Below, piece by piece: positions 26,142-37,541 of a stretch of 64,000 bases of DNA (position 1 is the stretch's first letter; each line of letters begins with the position of its first letter). The notes below the pieces were generated by a model. The model was not told the DNA's origin. It did not search any database and worked only from the letters and a program-made list of their open reading frames with translations. The DNA comes from Paenibacillus xylanilyticus (GTDB taxonomy: Bacteria; Bacillota; Bacilli; Paenibacillales; Paenibacillaceae): positions 62,001 to 126,000 of the forward strand of contig NZ_JABMCB010000177.1 of the NCBI RefSeq assembly GCF_013359935.1, given 5' to 3'. The position numbers and the translations under genes are program-made.

Positions 26142-26900
26142 TTATCGTACCTGGGCAGTAGTATGCTGCAAATTGGTCTCGGCACAATCCTCCACCTCAT
26201 GTGAATGACGAACATGAAAGTTAATTTTACCGTTGGTAACAGCCGCTTCTGAACCAAGATAATTTTCCATCCGGTCCATATCATGCGAAACCATCAGAAA
26301 TGTCATCCGGTGGTGTTCATGCATGTGGGTGATGAGTTCAAAGAAACTCGCTTGAGACTCGGCATCAATCCCCACCGTTGGTTCATCCAAAATCAACAAA
26401 TCCGGGTGATTAATGAGCGCACGTGCCAAAAATACACGCTGCTGCTGCCCCCCGGACAATTGTCCGATCCGTTTGTTCGCCAGATCTTCAATACGCATGA
26501 CCTCAAGTGCATCTGTGCACTGCTGCTGAGATTTGCGTGTCATTCGGCGGAACATATTCTTGTTGTTATACAAGCCTGACATGACCACTTCCCGTACGGT
26601 TGCAGGGAACAATGGATTGAACGCATTTTTTTGCGGGACATATCCGATTCGTTCCCAATCCTTGAATCTGCGAATCGACTGTCCAAACAATTTGATATCT
26701 CCCTGCGCTGGAGGCAAAAGTCCAACCAGCATGCGCAGCAATGTCGTTTTTCCAGCCCCGTTTGAACCGATAATTCCGACAAAATCCCGTTCCTTGACCA
26801 TAAAATCAAGATTTTCGATCACCCGCTGGTCACCGTAAGAGAACGATAATTTCTCAATCTCTATGATTGGATCATGACATAGTGGCATGATTTGCTGCAT
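26142..26900 (-). CDS. znuC: Zinc (metal) ABC transporter ATP-binding protein, ZnuC type
   Basis: 252 residues from ATG 26900, with AAGGGCGG seven bases upstream; the ATG at 26918 overlaps that site. Complete ABC ATPase: Walker A GSNGAGKTTLL, the ABC signature IGQLSGGQQQRVFLARAL, Walker B LLILDEPTVGID and the switch His in FLMVSHDMDR. The C-terminal tail (about 215-252) holds several His and Glu residues (NFHVRHSHEVEDCAETN). It energises import with the permease downstream. Confidence 0.92.
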   Translation of the reverse strand: MQQIMPLCHDPIIEIEKLSFSYGDQRVIENLDFMVKERDFVGIIGSNGAGKTTLLRMLVGLLPPAQGDIKLFGQSIRRFKDWERIGYVPQKNAFNPLFPATVREVVMSGLYNNKNMFRRMTRKSQQQCTDALEVMRIEDLANKRIGQLSGGQQQRVFLARALINHPDLLILDEPTVGIDAESQASFFELITHMHEHHRMTFLMVSHDMDRMENYLGSEAAVTNGKINFHVRHSHEVEDCAETNLQHTTAQVR

Positions 26901-26956
26901 GGCAAAGCCGCCCTTCATTATATATAAGGATTGCAGAGCGAATCCTTCAGTCTATC

Positions 26957-28003
26957 TTATTTTAATGCGATCAGCAGATTTTGCAAATTTTTCTCCATCA
27001 GGGTGAAATAATCATCCCCATTGGCTGCCTGCTCCTTGGTTAATCCTTCAACCGGATTCAGTACCATGGTTTCCACGCCTGCTTCCCCTGCCAATGTTTT
27101 GGCCAGCTTGTCAGATACCAGCTCTTCAAAGAAAATGTATTTGATGCCCTCTTCCTTCACGAGCTTGGACAAATTCACAATGTCCTGACCTGTTGGTTCT
27201 GCATCCGGGGAAAGTCCCATAATGGCGTGCTGGGTTAAACCATAATCACGGGCGAGATATCCAAAAGCTTGATGGGATACAACGATTTCCTTGTTGGAGA
27301 CCTTTGACAATTCGTCCGTAAAGTGCTGATCCAGTGTTTCAAGTTTGGTACGCAGTTCCTCGTAACGCTGCTCGTAACCATCTTGGTGATCAGGGTCTAC
27401 TTCAACGAGACTGTTTTTAATATTTTCTGCCATAACCAATGCCGACTTGGGACTAACCCACGTGTGAGGGTCAACATGATGATCTGCCACATCTTCTGTG
27501 CCTGCTTCCTCTTCCGCGTGCTCATCTTCATGCTCTTCGTCATGATTATGTCCATCGTCGCCTTCAGCGGTCAGCAGACTTACCCCATCACTTACAGCAA
27601 CAGACTTCACTTGTGTATCACTGTTAAGCGACTTGAGAAAGTTAGGCACCCAGCCTTCAAGGCCAGCACCATTGTACAGAAACAGTTGGGCTTTGGAAGT
27701 GTTGACAATATCCTGGCTTTTAGGAGTCCAGTCATGGGGTTCGACACCGGTTGGCAGCAAATTGATAACGTTCGCGTCTTCGCCACCAATGGCGGTGGTA
27801 AATGCATAGACAGGATAGAAACTCGTGACTACGTTCACTTTGCCTTCCACGATCTTGGCACTTTCCGAATTCCCCTGTCCACACGCTGACAATACCAACA
27901 AACTGAGAATCAGCATGCTGCTCCATAACCACTTGATTCTGCTTCTGCCAGTATGTTGTATCCGAGTACCGTTGGTTTGATTGGTTTCATTATACCGTTT
28001 CAC
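26957..28003 (-). CDS. znuA: Zinc ABC transporter substrate-binding lipoprotein, ZnuA type
   Basis: 348 residues from GTG 28003 (GGAG upstream; the ATG at 28021 is open but its AAGAG abuts it). A lipoprotein signal ends LLVLSACGQ, so the mature protein is anchored by diacylglyceryl-Cys. The A-1 cluster-9 fold has VVTSFYPVYAFTTAIGG and NLLPTGVEPHDWTP, and an acidic His-rich loop (GHNHDEEHEDEHAEEE, then DHHVDPHTW) typical of zinc-binding ZnuA. IVVSHQAFGYLARDYGL supplies another ligand His. First gene of znuABC, behind a Zur-box promoter. Confidence 0.93.
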   Translation of the reverse strand: MKRYNETNQTNGTRIQHTGRSRIKWLWSSMLILSLLVLSACGQGNSESAKIVEGKVNVVTSFYPVYAFTTAIGGEDANVINLLPTGVEPHDWTPKSQDIVNTSKAQLFLYNGAGLEGWVPNFLKSLNSDTQVKSVAVSDGVSLLTAEGDDGHNHDEEHEDEHAEEEAGTEDVADHHVDPHTWVSPKSALVMAENIKNSLVEVDPDHQDGYEQRYEELRTKLETLDQHFTDELSKVSNKEIVVSHQAFGYLARDYGLTQHAIMGLSPDAEPTGQDIVNLSKLVKEEGIKYIFFEELVSDKLAKTLAGEAGVETMVLNPVEGLTKEQAANGDDYFTLMEKNLQNLLIALK

Positions 28004-28028
28004 TATTGCTTCACTCCGCATCTCTTAA

Positions 28029-28043
28029 TCGTAAACATTACTG
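28029..28043. promoter_or_regulatory. Zur-type operator over the znuA transcription start
   Basis: TCGTAAACATTACTG matches the B. subtilis Zur box TCGTAATNATTACGA at 11 of its 14 fixed positions. It sits directly downstream of the -10 hexamer of the znuA promoter, so a bound Zur repressor would block initiation. zur lies 2.9 kb upstream. Confidence 0.65.
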
Positions 28044-28048
28044 AAAGA

Positions 28049-28077
28049 ATTATAGGTAACCTGAACGCGGATGTCAA
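28049..28077 (-). promoter_or_regulatory. Sigma-A promoter of znuABC
   Basis: On the minus strand a perfect TTGACA (28072-28077) and a perfect TATAAT (28049-28054) are separated by exactly 17 nt. The inferred transcript starts near 28042, within the Zur-like operator. Confidence 0.85.
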
Positions 28078-28173
28078 GCGATCCACCTCTATTCATTCTC
28101 CCCGAGAGCACAGAGTTCATAACAGTATATGCTTGTTTTCTCACGTTATTAGCACGCTTATCCATAAGAAAAT

Positions 28174-28200
28174 AAAAAGTGACCCGATTCATCGGGCCAC
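28174..28200 (-). terminator. Intrinsic terminator of metG
   Basis: On the minus strand GTGGCCCG (28193-28200) pairs with CGGGTCAC (28179-28186, one G-U pair) around ATGAAT, followed by TTTTTATTTT. It lies 36 nt after the metG stop. Confidence 0.85.
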
Positions 28201-28235
28201 CTTCTAATCTATCAGATGTCTTATATTAGACTGAC

Positions 28236-30311
<2,076 letters not shown>

Positions 30312-30316
30312 TTAAA

Positions 30317-30604
30317 AAAGAACACAAAAAACTCCCGCCCCTATGGGACGAGAGTTGATCTCACGTGTTACCACCCAAATTCCCCGTGCTTTTTGCAAAC
30401 CACAGGCTCTGCCGGTCCTTCGACCGCCCATTAACGCTGGATCACGCCCCAGCCTTACGACAGTGTCTGAATTCAACGCCTGCACGCTCGGAAGAGGTTC
30501 CTCCGGGACCATATTCCATCCTCCTCCCAGACCGGTTCTCAGCTTATCCGGCTCTCTGCACTGGGGGTGTGTCTGTACTTATCCCTTCACTGGAAATCAT
30601 TATA
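30317..30604 (-). ncRNA. T-box leader of metG
   Basis: On the minus strand the leader contains the T-box sequence GGGTGGTAACACGTG (30362-30376). A terminator stem (AACTCTCGTCCC with GGGCGGGAGTT, then TTTTTTG) lies at about 30325-30356. Upstream is a long stem I with AGAGA- and GCTGAGAACCGG-type elements and GAATATGG, where ATG is the probable methionine specifier codon. Uncharged tRNA-Met would stabilise the antiterminator and raise metG expression. The assignment is supported by motif and by the gene it precedes; the exact 5' end is inferred from the promoter. Confidence 0.9.
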
Positions 30605-30609
30605 CGAAA

Positions 30610-30639
30610 AATATACTGAAATGCTGCCCTCTTTGTCAA
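30610..30639 (-). promoter_or_regulatory. Sigma-A promoter of the metG T-box leader
   Basis: On the minus strand TTGACA (30634-30639), an 18-nt spacer and TATATT (30610-30615). A second TATAAT lies about 12 nt further downstream (30598-30603) without a good -35. Confidence 0.65.
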
Positions 30640-30701
30640 GTCGGCAGCTACCTAGTACTCTTTCCATTCACTCATGTCATGAGAAGATTACAGCTCCACC
30701 A

Positions 30702-30953
30702 CTAATCGGATACCATGACCGATTTCTCTGCCTTGGGCGGAACCAAATCAACGCCTCCTGGATGAAACGGATGGCATTTGGCAATACGCTTGGCCGCCAG
30801 CAGTGAACCTTTCAAAGCTCCATGGACCTCAATTGCTTCCATCGCATAAGCCGAACAAGTCGGATAAAAGCGACACGTAGGTGGTTTCAGGGGAGAAATA
30901 TAGTTCCGGTATACCCGAATGGGTGCCTGAACCAGTCTGCGGGATAACTTCAT
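30702..30953 (-). CDS. yidD: Membrane protein insertion efficiency factor YidD
   Basis: 83 residues with the family core: [28 protein letters not shown], then [26 protein letters not shown]. The Cys residues and the amphipathic N-terminus are conserved. It is a small cytoplasmic-face membrane-associated protein that helps insertion of membrane proteins through YidC/SRP. It starts 2 nt after the zur stop and is likely co-transcribed with zur. Confidence 0.95.
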   Translation of the reverse strand: MKLSRRLVQAPIRVYRNYISPLKPPTCRFYPTCSAYAMEAIEVHGALKGSLLAAKRIAKCHPFHPGGVDLVPPKAEKSVMVSD

Positions 30954-30955
30954 GC

Positions 30956-31420
30956 TTAATGTTTCCCGTGCGTATGCTGATGCCCAGATGACACTTTCGC
31001 CGGAACATGTTCAGCACAATCTTTGCAGTACCCAAAAACTTCGAATTTATGGTCTACTACCTGAAACTGCTCTGGGGCATCTGCCAGCTGCATCGGACAA
31101 AAAACGATCGGATAGGTCTTCTGGCAATTCAGACAGATCATATGATGGTGATGATGATCTTCACTGCAATGCGCTCTGAATTTTACACCATCTTCGAAGA
31201 TGACCTGCTCCAGCACACCCAATTCCTGCATCACACGCAAATTCCGGTACACCGTGTCAAAACTCAGTCCGCTGTAAGTCTTACCCATATATTCATAGAC
31301 GTCCTTGGGTGCAAGATACCCAGGGGATTCAGCAAATAACCGGGCCAGTGTTTTCCGCTGATCCGTAATGCGAAGTCCCTGTGAGGACATGGTATTAATA
31401 ATCTGTTCTGTTGATAGCAT
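30956..31420 (-). CDS. zur: Zinc uptake regulator Zur (Fur family)
   Basis: 154 residues. The N-terminal winged helix (about 1-85) has [27 protein letters not shown] and [14 protein letters not shown]. The C-terminal dimerisation domain has the HHHHH cluster and two structural-zinc Cys pairs (CLNC and CKDC), and it ends with a His-rich tail ([11 protein letters not shown]). It is closer to B. subtilis Zur (shared PGLSFDTIYRNL, HHHHHFICLACGKT, HKFEIYGTCPDC patterns) than to Fur or PerR. A Zur-like box covers the znuA promoter 2.9 kb away. AGGAGG precedes the ATG. The His-rich tail may sense zinc directly (inference). Confidence 0.92.
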   Translation of the reverse strand: MLSTEQIINTMSSQGLRITDQRKTLARLFAESPGYLAPKDVYEYMGKTYSGLSFDTVYRNLRVMQELGVLEQVIFEDGVKFRAHCSEDHHHHHMICLNCQKTYPIVFCPMQLADAPEQFQVVDHKFEVFGYCKDCAEHVPAKVSSGHQHTHGKH

Positions 31421-31588
31421 GACTTAAAGCACCTCCTGTCATACGAGCATTTAGCATAAATCCAAAGAGCGATTTCAAATTAGCAAGAACCGGATCGGAA
31501 TGGTTCTACGTCCAAATCTTTCGTCCACTTAACCTGTGGAATCGAATGATGCAAAATGCTGTAACTTATGCTTGTTATTCTACTTCTA

Positions 31589-31617
31589 ATAATGCCTCAA
31601 ATCCCGATTAGAGTCAA
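31589..31617 (-). promoter_or_regulatory. Candidate sigma-A promoter of zur-yidD
   Basis: On the minus strand TTGACT (31612-31617), a 17-nt spacer and CATTAT (31589-31594), about 170 nt upstream of zur. Just downstream lies an AT-rich partial inverted repeat (TTATT...AATAA) of unclear meaning. The rest of the 370-nt gap holds only the zur ribosome site and the terminator at 31656. Confidence 0.5.
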
Positions 31618-31655
31618 CGAAAGGGCTAGCGCACGAATCATCGTCAGGATCATGA

Positions 31656-31687
31656 AAAAGGACCCCATTCACATGGAGTCCTTCTCT
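31656..31687 (-). terminator. Intrinsic terminator of the stalk-domain surface protein gene
   Basis: On the minus strand AAGGACTCCAT pairs with ATGGGGTCCTT (one mismatch, 4-nt loop), followed by TTTTTC. It lies about 105 nt after the stop of the 753-residue protein. Confidence 0.8.
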
Positions 31688-31790
31688 GACGGTTCAGAAG
31701 ATCATTTCTTCGGGCGACTTTTGGGGTGACCGGGTATATAAGATATAAGCTTTCACTCCAAACCGTCCGTTCCTTGTTGCCAGGAGATGA

Positions 31791-34052
31791 TTACTTCTCA
31801 GCCGGAAGCGGTGTAAACAGCAGGTTGACAGGAAGATTGCTTCCTGGTGCAGCAGAGAACAGAATGGTTACACTTTCACCATACGACCCAGTGCGATAAA
31901 GTACACCTTGTTCATTCGGCGCACTCAGCGATTTTCCAGTCGCAATCTGAACAACCTGACCATTAACGAGTGCCACACCCGAGTACTTACCACCACGTGG
32001 GTTGAACGAGATCAGAGTACGTGGAGCCACATTATTCAATGTGATTTTGTAGAGTACACCGAAGTTACCCGCGTTGGAAGCATCTGTGTATGCCATAGGG
32101 TCAGTTCCGACCAGGTTTGGATCACTTGCGTTATCACCAAGCGGAAGGCGGGAAGGCTTCGAACCTACTTCTTGATTATACGTAATGACACGTGTTGCAT
32201 TCGGGTATGTACCCCGGTTATGAACACCATCCCGATCCAATACAGGCAGCGTGGACCAAACTTCCATCGGATCTTTATTTTCTTCAATCATGATAATGTT
32301 GTAATCCAGTCTGTAATCACTGAATACGTCGGAGTACAGGGAAATGACTTGACCTTCCTTCATCGGAATTGCATTTAGTTCAGTCAAAATCAGTTTGCTT
32401 TCTCCAGGTTCAATATACACTTTCTTTTGATCGGCTCCGGTCTGAATCGACTTGAACCATTTATCAATAGACAATTTACCGGCTACGGTAGCATACGGTG
32501 TAGGCCCCGCGAAGCCCATATTCTGTTGTTCGAATACTGCCGTATATGGGTTGTTATTTGTTGCAATAACATACATTTTTACTCTTTTGCCCGTGTTATT
32601 CACGTGGTGAATCATGAAACGAGTCTGACCAATGGAAGACTCTTTGTACACAATGCCTTCTGTATTCACGGTTTCCGGACTGTTACTGCGAATAAGATTG
32701 CTTTGTTCATCGTAGTAAGTGTACGGTACTTTCTCCATGGCTGGGACTTCTCCACCATTAAAGGTGAATTTGTCACCTACTGGTGTGAACAACTGATTAA
32801 AATCAGAAAGGGTGTACAATGTTTCACCCGTTATATTGATGATTTTGGAATAGCTGTTACTCAGACCTTGTTCGTCTGTAACGGTGATTGTGATCGTCTT
32901 CGGTCCAGGGACAAAGAATGCCAGCGCGTTATTATCCCACTCTGTTTTGTCGATTTTCACATCGTCCGTGCTTTGATCAATGTAAGTGATCTTTTCACCC
33001 ATTTTGTATTCTTCTTTATCTGTAGTAAACATCGCTACAGGAGGCAGGTTCGGTTTTTGGACCTGGATCGTTACAGAATACGGATCACTCCATTGACCAC
33101 TTGAATCCTGGACAGCATACGTTACCGTATATGTACCTGGTTGGTCGAACGAATCCTGACGGCCAGTCCAGCGCTCATCCACGATCTCCAGTCCTTTGGG
33201 GGAACTGTAATTGGTCATGTAAGTCACGGTATCTCCGGCAAAAATTTCTTTTTGTACCGTGAAGCTGGCTACCGGCTTGGTATTCAGGTTCAGTACAACC
33301 GTTTTGGCGGATTGGTTTACTTTATAAGTAATGTTCAATGCCTGAGTAATCGAAGTCAGCGGCACCATGAACGTATTCTTTTGTTGATAAGCAGCGCCCT
33401 TCATCGTTCTTTCTTCACCATTAACGGTGTAAATTTTGCTGTTGGTTTTGAAACGCAGCTCATCTTCGCCACTAATAATGATCGTTTCCTTGGTGGTGTT
33501 ATCGTATTTCACTTCATAACCAACCCGGTCAACCAATGCGCGGATCGCTACATAAGATACACCGTTCTTGACAGCCATCGGCTGTCCGGCAAGATACGTT
33601 TTTCCATCCTGCATCATTTTATTGCTGTTCATGTACAGTGTCAGGTCTCCACCGTTCGTTCCCGTTACAGATTGACCACTGGTGGAAGGTTGCTCCACCT
33701 CTACTGGCGTAGGTGCTGGCGTCTCTTCTTCTGTAGTATCTTCTGCATCTTCAGGTTCAGCAGGTTCCGCTGCAGGATCAACCGGAGCAACATCTGTACC
33801 TGTTGATTCTGTTGATTCCGGGTCCGTTACCTCGGTTGTTTCGTCATCGGAAGACTGCGTATCAGTTTGATTCTTCACTTCCGATTCCGCGATGGTTTGT
33901 TCTTTTTTCACAACCTCAACGGATTTAACTTTGGCTGTATTCACTGGTGTCGAATCGCTCTGATCGGCTGCCTGTGCATTCGCAGGAATGACTGCAAACG
34001 CTTGAAAAACAGCTAAAGCGGTAAGTATGGACAATTTCTTCTTCAGATTCAT
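31791..34052 (-). CDS. Large secreted stalk-domain protein with PKD/Ig-like repeats
   Basis: 753 residues. A signal peptide (about 1-28, ending IPANAQAAD) is followed by a 90-residue low-complexity Glu/Thr/Pro/Asp spacer (about 35-125). A copper-amine-oxidase-N-like stalk domain comes next (about 135-250, with SYVAIRALVDRVGYEVKYD and TFMVPLTSITQALNITYK). At least two PKD/Ig-like repeats follow (about 255-405, KPVASFTVQKEIFAGDTVTY and PPVAMFTTDKEEYKMGEKITY). A 340-residue C-terminal region with no recognised fold completes it. It is probably a cell-surface or matrix protein; ligand and function are unknown. It is flanked by terminators, so it is transcribed alone. Confidence 0.8.
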   Translation of the reverse strand: MNLKKKLSILTALAVFQAFAVIPANAQAADQSDSTPVNTAKVKSVEVVKKEQTIAESEVKNQTDTQSSDDETTEVTDPESTESTGTDVAPVDPAAEPAEPEDAEDTTEEETPAPTPVEVEQPSTSGQSVTGTNGGDLTLYMNSNKMMQDGKTYLAGQPMAVKNGVSYVAIRALVDRVGYEVKYDNTTKETIIISGEDELRFKTNSKIYTVNGEERTMKGAAYQQKNTFMVPLTSITQALNITYKVNQSAKTVVLNLNTKPVASFTVQKEIFAGDTVTYMTNYSSPKGLEIVDERWTGRQDSFDQPGTYTVTYAVQDSSGQWSDPYSVTIQVQKPNLPPVAMFTTDKEEYKMGEKITYIDQSTDDVKIDKTEWDNNALAFFVPGPKTITITVTDEQGLSNSYSKIINITGETLYTLSDFNQLFTPVGDKFTFNGGEVPAMEKVPYTYYDEQSNLIRSNSPETVNTEGIVYKESSIGQTRFMIHHVNNTGKRVKMYVIATNNNPYTAVFEQQNMGFAGPTPYATVAGKLSIDKWFKSIQTGADQKKVYIEPGESKLILTELNAIPMKEGQVISLYSDVFSDYRLDYNIIMIEENKDPMEVWSTLPVLDRDGVHNRGTYPNATRVITYNQEVGSKPSRLPLGDNASDPNLVGTDPMAYTDASNAGNFGVLYKITLNNVAPRTLISFNPRGGKYSGVALVNGQVVQIATGKSLSAPNEQGVLYRTGSYGESVTILFSAAPGSNLPVNLLFTPLPAEK

Positions 34053-34245
34053 TCTTTTTCTTTGGCTCCTTCTGCTCCCATTTTATAAATATCCCCCTCA
34101 AAAAGTCATACTATTAGACGCATGTAACCGGGAAAAGTTGCTAAAAATATTTGATAAGAAATGTAAAGTTTTAATAGAACGAAAACACTATGAAAATAGT
34201 TAGTTATCATTACAGGACTCTTTCATAGATTTCTCCCTGTTTTCA

Positions 34246-34298
34246 ACAAAAAAACCTTTCCACTATATGGATATTAAAACCACATAGCAAAAAGGTTG
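34246..34298 (-). terminator. Intrinsic terminator of the hexosaminidase-like gene
   Basis: On the minus strand AACCTTT (34291-34297) pairs with AAAGGTT (34253-34259), with inner CTAT and TGG pairs. TTTTTTTG follows. It starts 9 nt after the stop. Confidence 0.75.
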
Positions 34299-34305
34299 CC
34301 CTACA

Positions 34306-35895
34306 TTACTGTTGACTCAATCGGACTGGCAGGCTTCCACTTGGTTCCAGCTCTCCCGTAATGGCAAGCGATAATGCACGTACCACAGCAGGCGTGTTTT
34401 CGTATGTACATACATAGGCTCCTGGCCGGGGAATTTCCAGCAGATCATAGGGATTACGCAGCGCAATGACAATCAATGAATGTTTCTCGCTCAGCCGCTC
34501 AACCAGATGGCGCTGACCCTTGGGAAGATAACCTGTTGAGGTATAGGTGCATACGATGACCTGCTCTCCCTCTAGCACATTTTGCAGAATTCGGTCTGCC
34601 TCTTCATAAGACGGCTGCGTCGTCATTTTATGCTCTCGGACATGAGCTCTGGATTGACTGAGTACCCTACCGAGCGAATCCGAATGGGACCACGGTTCAT
34701 CCACCTCTGTTCGCTGCACAACTTCGGGCCATACAACAAATACGCCCTGTTCGGGTTTTAATGGCAGCAAGCCGTCATTGTGCACCACGGTAATGCTCTG
34801 GCATGCGATTTCATGTAACAATGCCTCACCCGGGGCCGCTGGAGACAAATGTGGCATATCTGTTCGTTCACTCGGTTGATGACCACAGCGTTTTTGCTTC
34901 CAGTTCACGACACGCTCCAACGCTTGGTCTATGACCTGCTCGTCAATTCGCCCATGACGAACCGCTTCAACTACTGCCTCTATAGCAGCAATCTGTTCCT
35001 CAAGGGTATGACTAACCAGGATTAAATCTGCGCCTGCCTCCACAGCAAGAACAGCAGCCTTTGCTACCCCATATGGTTTGGAGATCGCATGCATTTCCAG
35101 ACAATCCGTAATGATTATTCCTTCGAATCCCATTTCTTCGCGTAATAATCCATGTAACACTTTACGTGATAATGTGGCGGGAATGGGCTCAGGTTCGATC
35201 GCCGGGAAAATGACATGTGCTGTCATAATGGCATCCACACCCGCCTCAATGGCCCGGCGAAACGGCAGCAGTTCGACCTGCTGCAGTCTTTCCCGTTCAT
35301 GTGGAACAGTTACCATTCCCAGATGAGAATCCACTGCAGTATCTCCATGCCCTGGAAAATGCTTCGCTGTGGCTGCTATGCCACGGGACTGGTAACCCGT
35401 AATGGCTGCCACACCGTGAGCGGCCACTCTTTCGGCATTCTCCCCATAGGATCGCACTCCAATGACCGGATTGAGAACGTTATTGTTCACATCAACGACT
35501 GGCGCAAGGTTCATATCGATTCCTATCTGTTTTAACTCACCACCCAGAATTCGTGCACATTGATAGGTGTAGTCCGGGTTGCCTGTGGCCCCTAAAGCCA
35601 TGTTTCCAGGCACTCTTGTAACCCCGTCCTTATCAATTCTGGCAACCATGCCGCCCTCCTGATCCACCGAGATCACAAGCGGCATCTCACCGTTTTTCGC
35701 GGCCATCCTTTGCAGTTCTGCAGATAAACGGGTCAATTGTTCCACACTCTGCACATTACGTCTGAAATAAATGACGCCTCCAACATGGTAGTCCTGAATT
35801 AATCGGGTGATCTGTGCATCCGCTTCCTGTCCATGGAAGCCGCACATAAACAGCTGGCCTACCTTCTGTTCCAGCGTCAATTGTACCGATTTCAT
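34306..35895 (-). CDS. nagZ: Glycoside hydrolase family 3, beta-N-acetylhexosaminidase (NagZ-like)
   Basis: 529 residues, no signal peptide. The GH3 TIM barrel (about 1-340) has ISVDQEGGMVARI, the NagZ-type loop KHFPGHGDTAVDSH, whose His/Asp serve as acid/base in this subgroup, and MGFEGIIITDCLEMHAI with the nucleophile Asp. A C-terminal domain (about 365-529) follows, as in Gram-positive NagZ. It probably releases GlcNAc from muropeptides or chito-oligosaccharides in the cytoplasm. It lies downstream of a two-component system and sugar ABC genes on the same strand, so it may process the imported sugar (inference). Confidence 0.88.
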   Translation of the reverse strand: MKSVQLTLEQKVGQLFMCGFHGQEADAQITRLIQDYHVGGVIYFRRNVQSVEQLTRLSAELQRMAAKNGEMPLVISVDQEGGMVARIDKDGVTRVPGNMALGATGNPDYTYQCARILGGELKQIGIDMNLAPVVDVNNNVLNPVIGVRSYGENAERVAAHGVAAITGYQSRGIAATAKHFPGHGDTAVDSHLGMVTVPHERERLQQVELLPFRRAIEAGVDAIMTAHVIFPAIEPEPIPATLSRKVLHGLLREEMGFEGIIITDCLEMHAISKPYGVAKAAVLAVEAGADLILVSHTLEEQIAAIEAVVEAVRHGRIDEQVIDQALERVVNWKQKRCGHQPSERTDMPHLSPAAPGEALLHEIACQSITVVHNDGLLPLKPEQGVFVVWPEVVQRTEVDEPWSHSDSLGRVLSQSRAHVREHKMTTQPSYEEADRILQNVLEGEQVIVCTYTSTGYLPKGQRHLVERLSEKHSLIVIALRNPYDLLEIPRPGAYVCTYENTPAVVRALSLAITGELEPSGSLPVRLSQQ

Positions 35896-35915
35896 GTACG
35901 CATTCCCTCCTCAAA

Positions 35916-37541
35916 TCAAGTGCCAGTTCGTTTGCTTTGCCTGTATTCCGATGGCTTCATGTGGAAATGTTTATGAAACACTTTGGAGAAATAACGCCGT
36001 TCCTTGTAGCCGGTGGCTTCCCCGATGGCTGTAATACTCCACTCCGTTGTACTCAACAATAATGCAGCACTTTCCATCCGTTTATGAGTCATATATTCAA
36101 CAAACGTGACCCCTACATGGCTTTTGAACAGCTGGCAAAAATAACTCGAACTGATTCCCAGCCAATCCGCAACCTCATCTATGCCAAGATCTTGTTCCAA
36201 ACGTGTATCCATATACTCACATGCAGACTTTATCAACTCAGAAACCGAAGGTCTGGATACACCTTGCTTACTATGCCAAGCATGGGCAATCGCCTCCGTA
36301 AGTTCGACTAGTTCTTTCATGGAAGCAGCCATCTGAAGTGCATCCCAGAACTGTTTTTCTTCCTGTTCAGCAATCGCATGAACTTCGCGCAGTTCACGCA
36401 GCATGTGTACCAGCAAAAAACGAATATTACTTTCGCCTATACTGTCTGACGAAACTTCCAATTGGCTCAATCGATGTTTAAGCGAATGCAGCAGATGAAC
36501 TAATTCCTGCTTGTTCCCCTGACGAATCCAGCGCGTGAACAGCTCCAGTTCCTCTCTGGTAATCCATGCTGCTTTTTTGGATACTTCGTTGGGCTGTAAT
36601 TGCGATGAAACTGACGTTGTCACAGACCTAATATCATCTCTGTTATCGGATGGATTCATTAACATGCGCTGACAGTGTCGGTATCGCTCGGCGATCTGCT
36701 GATCCAGACATACAGGCATAACGTCCTGAACAATCCTTACCTTCATTGCTGAGTCCGCAGCAAACATGGCATCAAGCTTTAGCAGGACACGCTGAGCTAT
36801 TTCATCTGCCTGGAACTCCCATGCACCTGAAGCCTCCAGTAAAATGCCCCATTCCCCCTTGCGGACGGATATTATCATGCTTCCTTCCATTTCTCCCGTT
36901 AAGACTCTCAGGCTGGAAAGGATCTCATCATGCCATTGCTGATGCTGGTCACTAGACCAGCCGATGGAATAACGGAAGTAACCCTCCACATCCACCAGGA
37001 TCAGAATATAACGAACAGAAGACACCAGCTGTTCCGGAGCTTGTGCCGGATAACCGATTGACATCTTCTTCTCACCAGCCAGCAGATCGGTCACCTGTTT
37101 CTGTCTAATCCAGTTTTCCATCTCTACATTGCGATGACGTTCAGACTCACTTGCCATACGCTTCTTATGGATCTGTTCGGTTAACTCGCGCAGCTTGTTT
37201 TCCAAACTCAAATAATCAATCGGTTTACATATGTATTCATGAACATTGTAACGGATGGCGGTTCGGGCATATTCAAACTGCTGATATCCGGTGAGCAAAA
37301 TAATTTCGCATGACTCCCCTCGTTCCCGCAGTATGCGAATGAGCTCTAAGCCATCCATGGTTGGCATGCGAATATCACACAGTATAATGTCCGGATGACA
37401 TTCAGCCACCTTATCCAGGGCTTCCACCCCGCTTCTGGCGGTGCCGGTAATTTCAATTCCCATGTCCTCCCACGGTAAGATCAAACTCAAATTTTCCAAA
37501 ATCGGAAGTTCGTCATCAACTAGCATTGCGGTCAGATTCAT
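35916..37541 (-). CDS. Response regulator with AraC-type DNA-binding domain (YesN family)
   Basis: 541 residues. The receiver domain (about 1-120) has the acidic pair DD at 9-10, phospho-acceptor Asp55 in IILCDIRMPTMDGLEL, and the conserved Lys in EYICKPIDYLSLE. A long middle region of unclear fold follows (about 150-430). The C-terminal AraC helix-turn-helix pair (about 440-541) contains GISSSYFCQLFKSHVGVTFVEYM and IGEATGYKERRYFSKVFHKHF. The start directly abuts the sensor-kinase stop (TAG-ATG), so the two are made together. It probably activates the sugar ABC genes upstream. Confidence 0.9.
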   Translation of the reverse strand: MNLTAMLVDDELPILENLSLILPWEDMGIEITGTARSGVEALDKVAECHPDIILCDIRMPTMDGLELIRILRERGESCEIILLTGYQQFEYARTAIRYNVHEYICKPIDYLSLENKLRELTEQIHKKRMASESERHRNVEMENWIRQKQVTDLLAGEKKMSIGYPAQAPEQLVSSVRYILILVDVEGYFRYSIGWSSDQHQQWHDEILSSLRVLTGEMEGSMIISVRKGEWGILLEASGAWEFQADEIAQRVLLKLDAMFAADSAMKVRIVQDVMPVCLDQQIAERYRHCQRMLMNPSDNRDDIRSVTTSVSSQLQPNEVSKKAAWITREELELFTRWIRQGNKQELVHLLHSLKHRLSQLEVSSDSIGESNIRFLLVHMLRELREVHAIAEQEEKQFWDALQMAASMKELVELTEAIAHAWHSKQGVSRPSVSELIKSACEYMDTRLEQDLGIDEVADWLGISSSYFCQLFKSHVGVTFVEYMTHKRMESAALLLSTTEWSITAIGEATGYKERRYFSKVFHKHFHMKPSEYRQSKRTGT

